A stretch of 64,000 nucleotides of DNA. It comes from Misgurnus anguillicaudatus (taxonomy: Eukaryota; Chordata; Actinopteri; Cypriniformes; Cobitidae). The notes beneath the pieces are model-generated. The model was not told the DNA's origin. It did not search any database and was given only the letters and a program-made list of their open reading frames with translations. The DNA lies in contig NW_027395284.1 of NCBI RefSeq assembly GCF_027580225.2, forward strand, positions 267,478-331,477, written 5' to 3'. Numbering within the stretch: the stretch's first letter is position 1; the number at the start of each line of letters is the position of its first letter. This document shows positions 44,070 to 55,997 of this stretch, piece by piece. The position numbers were made by a program, and so were the translations under genes.

Positions 44070-46508
44070 TGGGCCATTCTACCGAATTCGTGCAAATTGC
44101 TGTCCCGGAACCAAAAAACTAATTCAAAAAGCATTAATGTAGGAAAATGTTTGATAATAAAAAAATATAAGCAAATACCAATCAAAACCCAAAGTAATAT
44201 TTGAGGTAGCGGCAGGCTTTATATATAAAATATCATTATTTATATGGTGCTTTCAATTGAGAGGTGGTTGTCCCAAACCCCAAGGCCTGAATTTCACCAT
44301 AGGAAAAAAAATATGAAATAATTTTTGTAATTTTTTTATCATTGTTTTAAGAAATATCATTTTGAATACTTTTGTTAATTAAAACCAAAAATATATTTAT
44401 TGGATATTTTTTAGTAAAAATCATGTAAAATCATGTTAAAAAACACTGTCCCGCATTTTCACGTCACTACCGAAACATTGCATAGTTTGGTCAATAATAT
44501 AATAATGCTTTAAGCCACTCCCCTCCATTTTGAACCAGAAACTTTGTCTGTGTCTCTCTCCCTTGTGGTGACATGGTGATTAGATCAGTCCCATGGTTTT
44601 GAAGTAAATGTGATCAAAAGTTTGGAAATCAGTGTGTGACATTTATGAATGTCACTACCGATCACACGTTTTCAATGATTAATTACGTTTTTTTGATTTT
44701 TTCTACTGGTCATTTAGGTTTTACTCATGTTTCAATGTTGAGAACTGTGCTAGTTAACTACGTACTGATTAGCATCTTAGCAGTAGGATCAAAGTTAGCT
44801 TAAATTGTCACTACCGAAACAGTCACAACCGAAACATTTGTTGACATTTCGGTTGTGACGTGATTGTTTCGGTAGTGACAAAATGACACTTATTTCTTTA
44901 TTTTAATAAATAAATAGAAACTTTCAAGTGCACATATATTCTTTTTCAGTACAAATAATTTGTTAGTCATATTTCTGTAATGTTGTACGTGATTTGACTA
45001 GGACTACAAACTAAGATAATTTAGCGGGACTTTGACTGATTGCTTTATATAAATGACATAACAGATAGCACTTATCAGTATCATTGTAAATTGACATGTC
45101 ATTGTTAAGTGTAGACAGGGCAGGCTCACACTAATAATGTAAATGTAAATATCTTTGGTTAATTTGTAGAGATAGCTACAGAGAGAGAGAGGAATCACCA
45201 ACATGCATAGACGGAAAGATGAAAGTAAAGCGGACAGACTGAGAGAGCCTATTTACTTGAGCCGATACTTCTTTTGCTCACTTAGTTTACTTGTAACATT
45301 TGGCATCATCGTGTCATTTTTTATAAGTCTCAATTTAAAAAAGTAACATTAATTGAACTTAAAAAACTATATTTCTGTCTGTAAATAATGCCGGAAAAAC
45401 TCGGTGAACACAGCAGCCACAAATCGGCCAATGCCAATACACATAAAACTCGCAAAAATCGGCCGATATATCGGTCTATCACTAGTTCTTTTATATGAAA
45501 ATTTATTCAACCAACATCAAATCAAATAAAAAATTAAGTTTACTTCAAACTCAAAAAAGTCAAACTTAGCAACAAGAGAATCAGTTAAGGAGGTTTAGAG
45601 AAGTTAGAATGTGTAATGGAAAAACAGGCACACATGTGTACACCAACATTACAGATGGACATGGGTGCACACACACCAAATTCTGTAGTTTATACTGTGG
45701 GCCTGAAGTTTTATATGGACATACATTGTCATCTTTTTCTCAAGAGATTTGAAAATCAACACAGCATCTTGCATCCCTTCAAGGTCTGAACTATCCGCCA
45801 TCTCTTCAGCGTAATATCAGTGCAAAGTGCTTTTATGTGGTGTTGCGTTAGATATTCTTTGTGCTGTATGTTTTGACTGCGTAATGCCAACCATTTTTGA
45901 CTAACTAATTACTTTTTTTTACACAAAATATGGACAATCCAATATGGTCGTCACTACCGAACATTTGATGTCACGACCGAAACAAATAATGTTCTGGAAA
46001 AATAAAATAGGTTTTGTTATCAGAAAAGATGACATAATTTTATTTAGTTAGATAAAAATTTAAACTAATGAATCCTTGAATTTGAAAACTGTATCAGTGC
46101 ATAAATGGCAATTACAGAGAAATATTGCTTTCAAAATGCATTTAATTTGATGAACCACTCTTATAGTTTTGTTAAAATAATATTTCTAATCAATATAACC
46201 ATGACACTGTCTTTAAAAAAATTTAAAAAATATATTTAGAAGGTTAATGTAAAGAAAATCAGAATAGGCTATTAAAAACCTAATTTTTATATCAAATGTT
46301 GTTGTGTTTCGGTAGTGACAAATTTTGGGAGAGAGAAAACATTTCGAAACTGTATAAAAACATGCTAGGAAACTAAAGTGTCCAATCAGTAGATTATTGT
46401 TCCTTAGATGTTCTACTATGTTTATGACTACAAAGCTTGCAGGAAAAAACACACTTTTTTCAAGAAGTTTTGAAGTGTCAATTTGCACCAATTCGGTAGA
46501 ATGGCCCA
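44070..46508. mobile_element. Unclassified non-coding transposon with 30-bp inverted ends
   Basis: Bases 44070-44099 and the inverse of 46479-46508 agree at 29 of 30 positions (start TGGGCCATTCTACCGAAT). Flanks are TATA on both sides, so a TA or TATA duplication. The interior of about 2.4 kb has no credible ORF but carries eight copies of a GTCACTACCGAAACA motif, in both orientations, including a long palindrome at 44805-44881. It lies inside the Harbinger element. A TA duplication would suit a Tc1/mariner-type enzyme, but the ends do not resemble those I know. Confidence 0.85.
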
Positions 46509-47057
46509 TATAGGGTTAGACACTAATTTCATTAATTAACTTCAACACTGATTTGCAGTTACTTTATTAACAGTAATAATTTTTAACACCTGGGGGTGGA
46601 TAATAAATAGACAAAGTGTTCTTTTAACGCTGGGGATGGACGGTCCTGTGTAGTATCGCTATTCTACCACTAGATGCTCTGCGTACGCATACTCCGAGGT
46701 GTGCGTATATTTACACACATTTCTACGTATAAGTGCAATTTGATAAATTCCACACTTTGCGTAAAACTGTTCCTACGCACACTTTACGCACACTTCTGTT
46801 CGTACGCACGCTTGATAAATGAGGCCCCAGAAACATCACCACATTCACTAGTCAAAGTAGAAATAAGAGTGTCTAGATATCGTTTAAATTTTAGTCTTCT
46901 GAAATGTATCTAATGTAAATCTACTATCATGTAAATCAACTAAATTAAATAAGCATGTTTGCAACCTTAGTACTGTATAAGCTGTTTAGGCTGTTAGAAA
47001 TAAGCTTTATGTCACTGGCCGATGGATTATATTAAAAATAATTAATTTTTTGATCAG

Positions 47058-50000
47058 ATGCCAAGGAGANNNNNNNNNNNNNNNNNNNNNNNNNNNNNNN
47101 NNNNNNNNNNNNNNNNNNNNNNNNNNNNNNNNNNNNNNNNNNNNNNNNNNNNNNNNNNNNNNNNNNNNNNNNNNNNNNNNNNNNNNNNNNNNNNNNNNNN
47201 NNNNNNNNNNNNNNNNNNNNNNNNNNNNNNNNNNNNNNNNNNNNNNNNNNNNNNNNNNNNNNNNNNNNNNNNNNNNNNNNNNNNNNNNNNNNNNNNNNNN
47301 NNNNNNNNNNNNNNNNNNNNNNNNNNNNNNNNNNNNNNNNNNNNNNNNNNNNNNNNNNNNNNNNNNNNNNNNNNNNNNNNNNNNNNNNNNNNNNNNNNNN
47401 NNNNNNNNNNNNNNNNNNNNNNNNNNNNNNNNNNNNNNNNNNNNNNNNNNNNNNNNNNNNNNNNNNNNNNNNNNNNNNNNNNNNNNNNNNNNNNNNNNNN
47501 NNNNNNNNNNNNNNNNNNNNNNNNNNNNNNNNNNNNNNNNNNNNNNNNNNNNNNNNNNNNNNNNNNNNNTGAGGAATATGTGCCACCTTTATGTTTGCGG
47601 TATGTTCTTTTTATCGTTTATGATTTTAAAACAAAAAAGTGTCACATTTATTTCAGTTCTGAAACAGGAAATTTTAAAAAGTGTGCTTTTTCTTTTCAGA
47701 ATGAGTGGTTCACAAAGTATTCCTTTCAACATTGATGAGTTCCCTGTGATTGGGCTTGATGAAACCGTGCATGACGAAGTGGATTGTACTGAGTCTATTG
47801 ATGAGCCCCTCACTGAGCAGGAACAAATTCTTAGTGAAGATGACCTTGTGGGAAAGCATGCTTCTATTGTCTACGATGACAATTTGAAACTGCTTGTAAA
47901 TGTTCTTCAGTTTCCATTGAACGCGTGTACTTTCAAAGATCACACCCTAAATATAAAATGTGATGCTTCTCCACCCTTCACAATGAAACTAACATCAAGA
48001 GGAACTGCTACAGTCTTGCAATGGGTAATACTGCTGGTTGTTTTCTTGTAACTATTAATCCACAGAGTATATTTAAAGAATTTATGATAGATGTTTAAAA
48101 GTTTTAAGTTAAAACACAGTTCTCATTTCCTTTTCTTAGTTCTGTTCCAGAGGTCACAATGTTTGGACATGGAATTCGCAACCAAAATTCAAGTATGGTA
48201 TGCAAGGAGGGGATTTCATGCTGGCAAGCAACATCTTGCTCTCTGGCAACAACTATGCAAAGATAAAACTTCTTTTCCAGTTCATGAACATGGGCATTGT
48301 TGCCAAAAACACATTTTACAGTATTCAAGATGCATACTGCACAAATGCTGTAAAGGAATTCTGGACAATTAGGAGAGCTGAGGTGATTCAGCGCCATCAG
48401 TCCAAAGATGAGGTTGTGGTTCTAGGTAAGTTTTAACCTGGGCTGACATTTTTGCCATTGTTGATACCTTTCAATCAGAATTTACCTGTTTATTCACTTA
48501 ATCATGTGTTTGTACAAATGACAGCTGATGGAAGAATGGACTCTCCAGGTAATAATTGTTTTTTTCAACATACTGCTTACAGAAAAAGTGTGTGGATGTT
48601 GCATGTCTATATTTTTGCTTCCAGGACACTGTGCACAGTACTGCACTTATACAACTATGGAAAATGATTCAAAGGACATAGTTCATGTGATAACAATAGA
48701 TAAAAGAGAGACCCAGAGAAACTCTGTTATCATGGAAAAAGAGGCTTTTATTCAGACTGTCGACCAGCTTTCGAAAGAACTGAAGCTGAAGGAGGTCGTT
48801 ACAGATGCACACAGGCAGATATCTGCTTTGATGGGTAAGCAATGTCTACCATTTGTGATGCATTACGCAATTAAATTGTTTAAATTTGGGGTGTCCAAAC
48901 TCAGTCTTTAAGGGCCACTCCACTGTCCTGCTGAGTTTATCTGCAACCACAATTAACCACACTACTGAACCAGCTTAACTAGACACATTAGAAACTTCCT
49001 GGCAGGTGTTTTGGAGCTAGTTGGAGTTAAACGCTGCAAGACAGTGTCCCTCCAGGACCGAGTCTGGACACCTCTTTTGAAGGCAAATAATAATATTATT
49101 ACATATTGTTATTATGTGATGTACAGATCCAGTGAAAGGCAGGTACAAGGATAATGGGATTGTACATTCTCTGGACATGTGGCATGGAGCAAAGAACCTT
49201 GCAAAAAGACTGCATGCTGTTAGTGTTGGAGTACCAACGTTTGCCACCCCTGTTCTTTAGTCACATTGATGTTTACAAAACCGGTTACTAAAGATTTTTT
49301 TTTTTAGGCTGGGATGATAGCTGGCCAGCACATCATTTTGATCTGGATAAAAGACATCGTTAACCATTTCTGGTTTTGTTGTAAAGCAGCAGATCACAGA
49401 GAACAGTTCATGGTAAGACTTATGTGATTTATTTTTCTTTCTTCATAATAATTTCGTATTACTGACAGTATTTGTGTTTTTTAGGATCTTTGGACTGGTG
49501 TGCTTCATCATGTGATTAACAAACATACATGGGCCTTTGGACAATGTCAACATGGCAGTGTTGAGGCTGACCACAATAAGGAATGGATGAAACCTGGGTC
49601 CGTTGCACATGAGGCCTTGTCCAAGATTGTTCTTGATGCAAGATGGCTCAAAGCAATTGACAAGTATCTTCGATTCAGGTTATTACCCATGTACTAATGT
49701 CTCATTTTGAAATAAGTTTGTGTACTATGAACTCAATCTTGTGTTCACATGTGTTTTATTTACACTTATTGTTAAAGTTCAATAGATATTGTATGTTTGT
49801 GTTATATGTACTGCAGGACAACTGCTGACCTAGAGTCATTTCAAAATCACATTTTGATGTACGCCAGCAAGAGATTTGCATTTTCGCCACCTGTTTATGA
49901 GGCACGAACCTTACTTGCTGCGCTGGACTACAATCATCACAATCATCGTCCAATACTGGTGAATGCAGAGGGGAACAAAATGTGAGTAAACTTCAATGGT

Positions 50001-50724
50001 AAATTGTCTATAACAAATGTATTGTGGTCTGTAGCATGCCAATATGAACTTTTGATTTAACTCTACCTTCATGTCTTAGGTACAGGAGGCTGTACAACAA
50101 AAAATCAAAAAGGTGGTGTGTTTATGCATTAAAAACAACCAAAGACTACATGTACATCCCAGAACTGCAGAGGTCTATTGTTAGGAAAAGACTAGATTCT
50201 GCTTCAGGTTTGTCAAGAAGGAGGCCATTGAAGGCTGATGACCCCAGAGCCCTGGGCAACTTACCAGACGTTCCTCCTCCACCAACTGCAGAGTTAGTTC
50301 AAGCTCAACTTCACAGAGGAGATGTAAGTATGACATACTTACATAAATTGCTTGAAATTTGTTTGCTGCATAGGACCAATATTCACTTTGTTAAAGGGAT
50401 ACTTCACCAAAAAATGAAAATTCTGTCATTTACTCTCTCTCATGTTGTTAAAAACATGAATTTCTTTGTTCTGATGAACACAAAGGAAGAAATTTTGATA
50501 AATGTTCTATTGACTTCCATAGTAGGAATAAAGAATACTATGGAAGTAAATGGGGTCAACTAACAGTTTGGTTACAAACATTTCTCAAAATATCTTCTTT
50601 TGTGTTCATCAGAACAAAGAAATTTATACAGGTTTGTAATCACATGAGAGTAAATGATGACAGAATTTTCATTTTTTGGTGAACTATCCCTTTAATGTTG
50701 TCTTTCTTTCAGGATCTTGCATGA
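47058..50724 (+). CDS. Spliced Kolobok-like transposase-derived gene (5' part in gap)
   Basis: Exons with GT/AG borders and consistent phase: ?-47599, 47700-48024, 48140-48425, 48525-48548, 48625-48834, 49127-49218, 49308-49412, 49485-49678, 49817-49981, 50080-50323, 50713-50724. The joined frame, over 500 residues after the gap, is open to TGA. Blocks: ADGRMDSPG (split across a 24-nt exon; candidate first catalytic Asp), VVTDAH (second Asp), LDMWHGAKNLAKRL, then NKEWMKPGSVAHE with a candidate Glu. This order resembles Kolobok-type DDE transposases. ATGCCAAGGAGA just before the gap could be the start of a THAP-like finger (MPRR...), which is conjecture. With 10 introns and no break it may be a domesticated host gene; an active intron-containing transposon is the alternative. 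AATAAA lies at 51092. Confidence 0.6.
47070..47569. other. Assembly gap (500 N)
   Basis: Exactly 500 N, a conventional placeholder length. It falls on the 5' part of the gene that continues at 47570. Confidence 0.99.
48888..49073 (+). mobile_element. Short intronic MITE (GTGTCCAAACTC ends)
   Basis: Starts GGTGTCCAAACTCAGTC and ends GAGTCTGGACACC, an inverted pair, in the intron between exons 48834 and 49127. It belongs to a sequence type common in fish introns. No target duplication was determined. Confidence 0.6.
50391..50695 (+). mobile_element. TTAA-ended MITE in the last intron
   Basis: TTAAAGGGATACTTCACC at the left and GGTGAACTATCCCTTTAA at the right, with long, nearly palindromic arms (TGAAAATTCTGTCAT). 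About 305 bp, non-coding. The TTAA ends are consistent with a TTAA-targeting enzyme; this type is very common in fish genomes. Confidence 0.85.
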
Positions 50725-51091
50725 TCTACTCACAGCTGTAATCATCTATTAAAAAAGTTTTCAAGGTAAACAGGACTGATGACGTTAATTTATATTATGT
50801 AATATCATTGTGTTTTTGGTTATACAAATATACTTTTTCCTTACTTTGTCCCCCCTTCTATCATATCTCATAGGTGGTGTGCTGTTATACTCCACTACTG
50901 GATAAACATATCTTTGTAAAGTTTGTTATTAATTTATTTACACACTGAAGGACATGTGCATCGCACCATTAGTGTAAAATATCTATGTAGTTTGAACAGT
51001 GCTTAGTAAAGATGTTAGCATTACAAATAGTACAAAAAATCCTAATGCCTATTTTTAAGTACAGTTTGTATCTGTTTGATTTGGTCAGTGT

Positions 51092-51097
51092 AATAAA
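51092..51097 (+). promoter_or_regulatory. Polyadenylation signal AATAAA
   Basis: AATAAA about 370 bases after the stop codon of the Kolobok-like gene, upstream of the convergent gene's stop on the other strand. Confidence 0.4.
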
Positions 51098-51515
51098 AAG
51101 ATTCGATAGGAACTCAAGATTTCTTTAATTCTTTATTGTAGCCTCCTGAAATATGTAAACTAGTACACATTGGCAACTATAGTTGCAATCCTGTAACAAA
51201 AAAAAGAGAATACTAAATACAAAAAAGAACAATTTTCGTATTCTAATAACTTGTAACAGACAATGAATTGAATGATATTTAAAGAATAAACTGCACGAAA
51301 TGATGCTTATAACAAATGATATTGCACCAAAACAATATACATTAATACAGTAACACAAAATGTATATCTTGCATTATTATTATTATTTTAAATGAGGTAG
51401 GGCATTGAATTTTTAAAGTATAAATGCATATTCGAATATCTTTATAGTGCAATATTATTATGTATTATTTATTAGGTCAAAAGAAATGTAACTAAAAATA
51501 AATAAAAGTAATGTG

Positions 51516-52900
51516 CTACAGCCTATTTGGTATAAATCCTGTGTATTGGCCTTGAGGATCAGGATATTTCTCTCTAATACACCAAACACAACAACTTGGT
51601 ATGACCACTCTATGGCCCCTACCTAACGCACCATACTGCCAAACTACATACTGCCTGTATGCAGCATATCGAGATTCTCGATTGTCTGTGCCTGGTTCAG
51701 CCGAGTCTTCCAAGGCCAGAATATCATTACGTGTGTCCCTGACCAACCTCAAAACTGCTGGATTGAGACACAGAAGTTCAAATGTAGCTGTCCTGCTTAT
51801 ACACCTCTCTGGTCGCTGGCCACAACATTTTCTTTCCAGGTCTGTGGGCATCTCTCTGCAGTTGTTGCAGGTACACCAGTGTAGTGATGATGCTGAAGGA
51901 AGGTTTGTTGCTTGGGTAGCATGGGCTAAAACGTCAAACAATATTGCAGGATGCTGTACTAAAACCTCTTGAAGGATCTCTCCCCTTTGACTGAAGTCTA
52001 GGTCATTCACTGCAGACTAAAAAAAACAATGTGATGTAAGACATATGGGGAAAATAATATTTTAAAGTGTACAATAAAAAACAAAAACAAACCTGTATCT
52101 CTGTTAACCTCTGCTGTGACAGGTCTGCAGCTCTCATTGCATCATCTTCTGAAACCAGGCCTCTTCCTCTCCCTCTTCCTCTCCCTCTTCCTCTCCCTCT
52201 TCCTCTCCCTCTGCCTCTTCCTCTCCCTCTGCCTCTCCCTCTGCCTCTCGCTCTCCCTCTTCCACTGCCCACATCATCATCATCAGATATTTCTGGGTCA
52301 AAGCTTGTGTCCTGCAAAAGAAGTTTCAGTGCATGATGGTAATGACATGTATGTGACTAAAATTAGATTATATTACAGTTTTAAATAGTAGTCTAGTCTT
52401 TAAAGTTAGTCATTAATTTTTTTCTTCAAGACTGATCATAACTGTTTTAAGTATGTTACATAGAAAGGTAGATTGGTCTAATTTAAATCCAAATAATAAG
52501 ACTGATTAGCTCTAACTAATTGCTAGTTAGTCAGAATCATTCTTAAGACGCAGTCTTAATGTCACGGCTATGTTTATGCAACCGGCCACTGATTACAGAT
52601 ACATGTGTTTTATTTCAAATAGAACCAGTTATAAGGAACATTAATTTGTTATGACCATTAGAAATTAAACTGCACAGAAATGGAAACTGAACTACAGGTA
52701 GCTCTAATATACATTCAATGTAGTCACGCAATAATGATGTTAACAAACGTTAGCAATTTGAGAACAATATATATTTTGCCCGGTTTGACGTGATATGATA
52801 TGCAATCGTTTGATTTAATCAGCGTGATTTACTGCAATGCTTTTTTCCTCCTTAGTTGGTAAGAACAAAAGTGGATGTTACTTACTTGTTCAGATGACAT
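51516..52900 (-). CDS. Three-exon gene with P2X7-like C-terminal domain
   Basis: Minus-strand exons 52886-52900 (MSSEQ, then GTAAGT), 52093-52311 and 51516-52016 join in phase 0 to 244 residues. Exon 2 encodes an acidic patch (EISDDDD) and an (RG)n tract of about 35 residues. Exon 3 encodes WCTCNNCREMPT, KCCGQ, then YRQYVVWQYGALGRGHRVVI and a final DPQGQYTGFIP: the cysteine-rich cytosolic domain found at the C-terminus of P2X7 receptors. No channel or membrane segment is present, so this is a stand-alone domain protein, a type widespread in fish and cnidarians. Function is unknown; zinc binding is likely from family knowledge. It is convergent with the Kolobok-like gene, stops 0.8 kb apart. 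All frames are open. Confidence 0.75.
52160..52262 (-). repeat. 12-bp coding minisatellite encoding (RG)n
   Basis: Tandem CCTCTTCCTCTC-type units on plus, read on minus as GGAAGAGG..., coding Arg-Gly repeats in exon 2 of the P2X7-domain gene. Length is a multiple of three, so copy-number change would keep the frame. Confidence 0.9.
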
Positions 52901-53671
52901 TTTCCGATGAAAATTCTTATTCTGGTTATAATTTTCAAAAAGTATACTCCGTGATTGCGGATGATAGTATCCACAGCGACGCGGTGATTGACAGGTTCAC
53001 TTCATACATTGTGTTCATCCGCGCTGTTTTGTGCCGATGTACAACCCACGTAAAGTTGATTATTCCGCGAATAGCTGCAATTGCAGATTTCGAACAGAGA
53101 TGGCGACAAAGAGTGAAAACGCCGGACTGCAGCTTTAACTTATGTGCGATCTACCGGCAGAGCGGCGTGATTGACAGCTTTGACACCAAATGGATATACG
53201 TGAAAATCAGATGATATGATTTCACAACTTTTCATTGGCCATTTAGGTATGTGAAGCATACTGTATACGGAAATGAACCTGGACATTCAATCCATCTAAA
53301 AATCTCAAAATCGGCAAAATGGACATACGTGGTTTTCATCGGACAGCGACGATGTGATTATGAATTACTGCGCCATGTGCTGTGTTAAATAATTTGATAG
53401 TATGTGATGTGTAGATAAGATGGATAAAAAACATGAAAACATGTATTGTGTAAATAAATATTACTGTATTTGATATAAACTCGCATGGAAGGCATCTAAA
53501 TAAAACATACCTTATTTGATTTACATACGAGTTTGAGAATGTCACTATAGATTCACTATAGATTCAAAGCTGTACATGAACAAATGCAGTTTCAAACACC
53601 TGTATATGTATACATAGACTTTAACCTGAAAAAAAAACATTATACAGAGAGCTGAACAATGCAATGATTAC
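52901..53671. other. Upstream region of the P2X7-domain gene
   Basis: 52901-53220 is CpG-richer than its surroundings and probably includes the promoter. A 125-residue plus-strand open frame here has no recognisable domain and is probably chance. TTTTCCGATGAAAA near 52901 and TTTTCATCGGA near 53333 are inverted to each other. The remainder is AT-rich. Confidence 0.35.
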
Positions 53672-54164
53672 CTCTCTCCACAAAGGCTAGCATGGAATGT
53701 GATCTCATCTTCTTGGAATTTTTTGGTGCAAATTGGAAAAATCACCTGCAATTGGAAAGAAAGTCGCTCCAAGTTACAAGCAACTGAAACAAAGATTACT
53801 GGTGCAAAAGGCAATTAAAGTGATTTTAGTTATGGCCTTACCTTGCACTTGTTCTCCACAACTCAGAGTACTGCAGATTTACAAAACAGTATTTGAAGTG
53901 AAGTATTCATAATATTTTTTATTTTCATTTACAAACAAACTTGCTCTCACCTCTTCACCAGTCTCATTGGAGGTGAGTTTTCCCTTGCATGTCTTAACTT
54001 GTACTGCAAGCATATGCAAAGGCATTGCCTCATTCCTCTTTGGCATTTTTGAAAAATGCTCTGAGTCATAAGGCAGAGGAGGGGTGTTTAAAGTCTCCTG
54101 GAGTGGTACGATGTAAAAAGTGGCTTTGCCCCCAGCTTGCAGAGCTTTGACAGAATGGAAAGAG

Positions 54165-54167
<3 letters not shown>

Positions 54168-54197
<30 letters not shown>
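54168..54197. repeat. (AG)n microsatellite
   Basis: About 15 AG units just upstream of an exon of the minus-strand gene, i.e. a pyrimidine-rich run in the intron next to its acceptor. Confidence 0.95.
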
Positions 54198-54204
<7 letters not shown>

Positions 54205-54546
54205 GTCTTAAAATTATCTATTTTGTTGAAGAAAAAAAATTACATTTTGTCCGTCTGTCATCTCTAATGCTCGCAGCAAGTTATTAATACACAATAAGGG
54301 TTTACATGCACAAAAAATAAATAGAAGATTGGCATTTGATTAACAGTAAATATGACAATTCAACTAAACAATCATAGACTTACAGACCTGTTGCCTTATG
54401 CAAGAGCCATCCCCCACAAAGACCCTCCATTTTTGCAAATGTTTTAGCCAGGTGCTTTGAAATCTTTGTTAACAAGAAAGTAAAATTCAAATAAAGACAC
54501 CCACAAAATATCCTTGACAGTGACAAGACCCAAGTATATTTTACAA

Positions 54547-55997
54547 TAGGGCTGTTTCTGACTAAGGATTTTCATAGTCGAATCTGATTCGTTAGATTTT
54601 GCCATAGTCAACACTTTTTTTTTTTTAAGATAGCAGCTAGGGCTGTTGCGGTGAAGGAATTTCCCTTGCGGTGATTTTGCGTGACTCAACAGCGCTGTGC
54701 GTTTAACCGCCTTCATTGACTAAAATAAAATTATTTAAATCCAGAACAAAGACTTGCACCGGTGTAGAAGCAGGGTTGGCTACATGTATTTCCCCTTATG
54801 AGAAAAAGATTAACAAGCTATACTACAGCTAAATATATATATTTTTTAAAACACAAATAAATTAAAGAACAATTTCTTAACAAGAAGGCTTTTTAAGTGC
54901 AAATTTACAGAGCATCGGTAAATACAGAACAAAGCAGTGTCTAAAAGAAATTAAAATTAAGACAGTATTTATGCACCTGTACAAAAGGCAATGAACATTT
55001 ATTTATGGCATTTCCAATAGTATATTAGTAGATAAATTAATGTGTATCTATAAAGTATGAAAACGAATAAATCATTATTTTGGCTAAATTAAGCTGGATA
55101 GATCCTTTTTAGTCAGAAAGATTTGTCATCATTTCAGAACAAGTTAAAATGAACTTACATTACAAAACAACTTACATTATATCCGAGTGTTAATTGGTCA
55201 AGAATATGTAGAAATATAGTCTATGCGAGCAAAAAATTACAGAACAAATGTTTAGCGCACGCGGACTGAACGAAAAGCCGTTAATTAAGCGGACTCTCTG
55301 CAACATAGTGGACGTGCTGAAACAGTCGAGTCGCAGGTGATTTTCAATGTTTCTAATGTTTCATACAGATAATGTTGATGAAAAACTTTCATATCTAAAT
55401 GTCCAGGTAAGAGTCAAGTGTTCAGTCAGTTAATAATAAAGCCATCAGCGTTTTTGGCTGCAGCTCCCTTATTCACGGAGAGGACGCTGTATACAAAGAA
55501 AAAAAACCTATAAAGGTTTTTATTTTAAGTGGTTTTAATGCTGGTAAGCAATTGGTTATATTATGGTGCTTTGTATTTGTGTTAATCAGTTAAATTAAAG
55601 TAATTTTAATCTTTAAAACTTTTAATCTTTTAAAAACTCTACTCTAGATGCAGACGACGCTAAGTTACAGTTATTCTGTCATCTTAGTTTCACTTTTGTA
55701 TAGTATTACATTTTGAATAGAAATGTACGAAAAACAAGTTACTCTCTTAACTCTTGACAATCTATTTTGCCTTTATTTTACATATGATGTGAAAAACAAG
55801 AAGGGCATAGCAATATATGAATTTAACGTGAAAAGCGCGGTTGTTGCGGTTACTTGTCATCCATGCGTTTAAGCTTCTCAGTGCTACTGCTCATTGGTTA
55901 CATAACACTTCCCTACTATTCGACTATGAGGTTCATAGTCGAATCAGACCTCTCCGAATCAAATCATCGAATCCTCGACTATAAGAAGTCAGCCCTA
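54547..55997 (+). mobile_element. hAT element (TAGGGCTG ends), 1.45 kb, non-autonomous
   Basis: Ends TAGGGCTGTTTCTGACTA and AAGTCAGCCCTA, perfect 8-bp duplication TTTTACAA (54539-54546 and 55998-56005), and subterminal ATAGTCGAATC repeats at both ends. A second TAGGGCTGTTGCGGTG start lies at about 54636, perhaps a nested hAT whose other end (GGTTGTTGCGG, about 55840) is damaged. No transposase. Confidence 0.93.

Larger units (their letters stand above)
43361..46827 (+). mobile_element. Harbinger transposon, decayed, interrupted
   Basis: Ends GGGCCTCATTTATCAA and TTGATAAATGAGGCCC with CAG on both sides (43358-43360, 46828-46830). The left flank AAAAAGACCAG matches half of the long palindromic target reported for zebrafish Harbinger (CWG core with A/T-rich arms). 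A remnant of the Myb-like accessory protein lies at 43647-43860. The DDE nuclease is not found. The interior is occupied by another element at 44070-46508. Confidence 0.82.

Noticed and set aside
47050..48051. 333-residue frame spanning the N gap
   Set aside because: The N bases and an intron are read through; real exons end at 47599 and start at 47700.
52067..52388. Plus-strand Leu-Pro and Leu-Ser repeat frames
   Set aside because: Antisense reading of the (RG)n coding minisatellite of the minus-strand gene.
52837..53214. 125-residue plus-strand frame
   Set aside because: It covers the start and probable promoter of the minus-strand gene, with no domain and no supporting splice sites.
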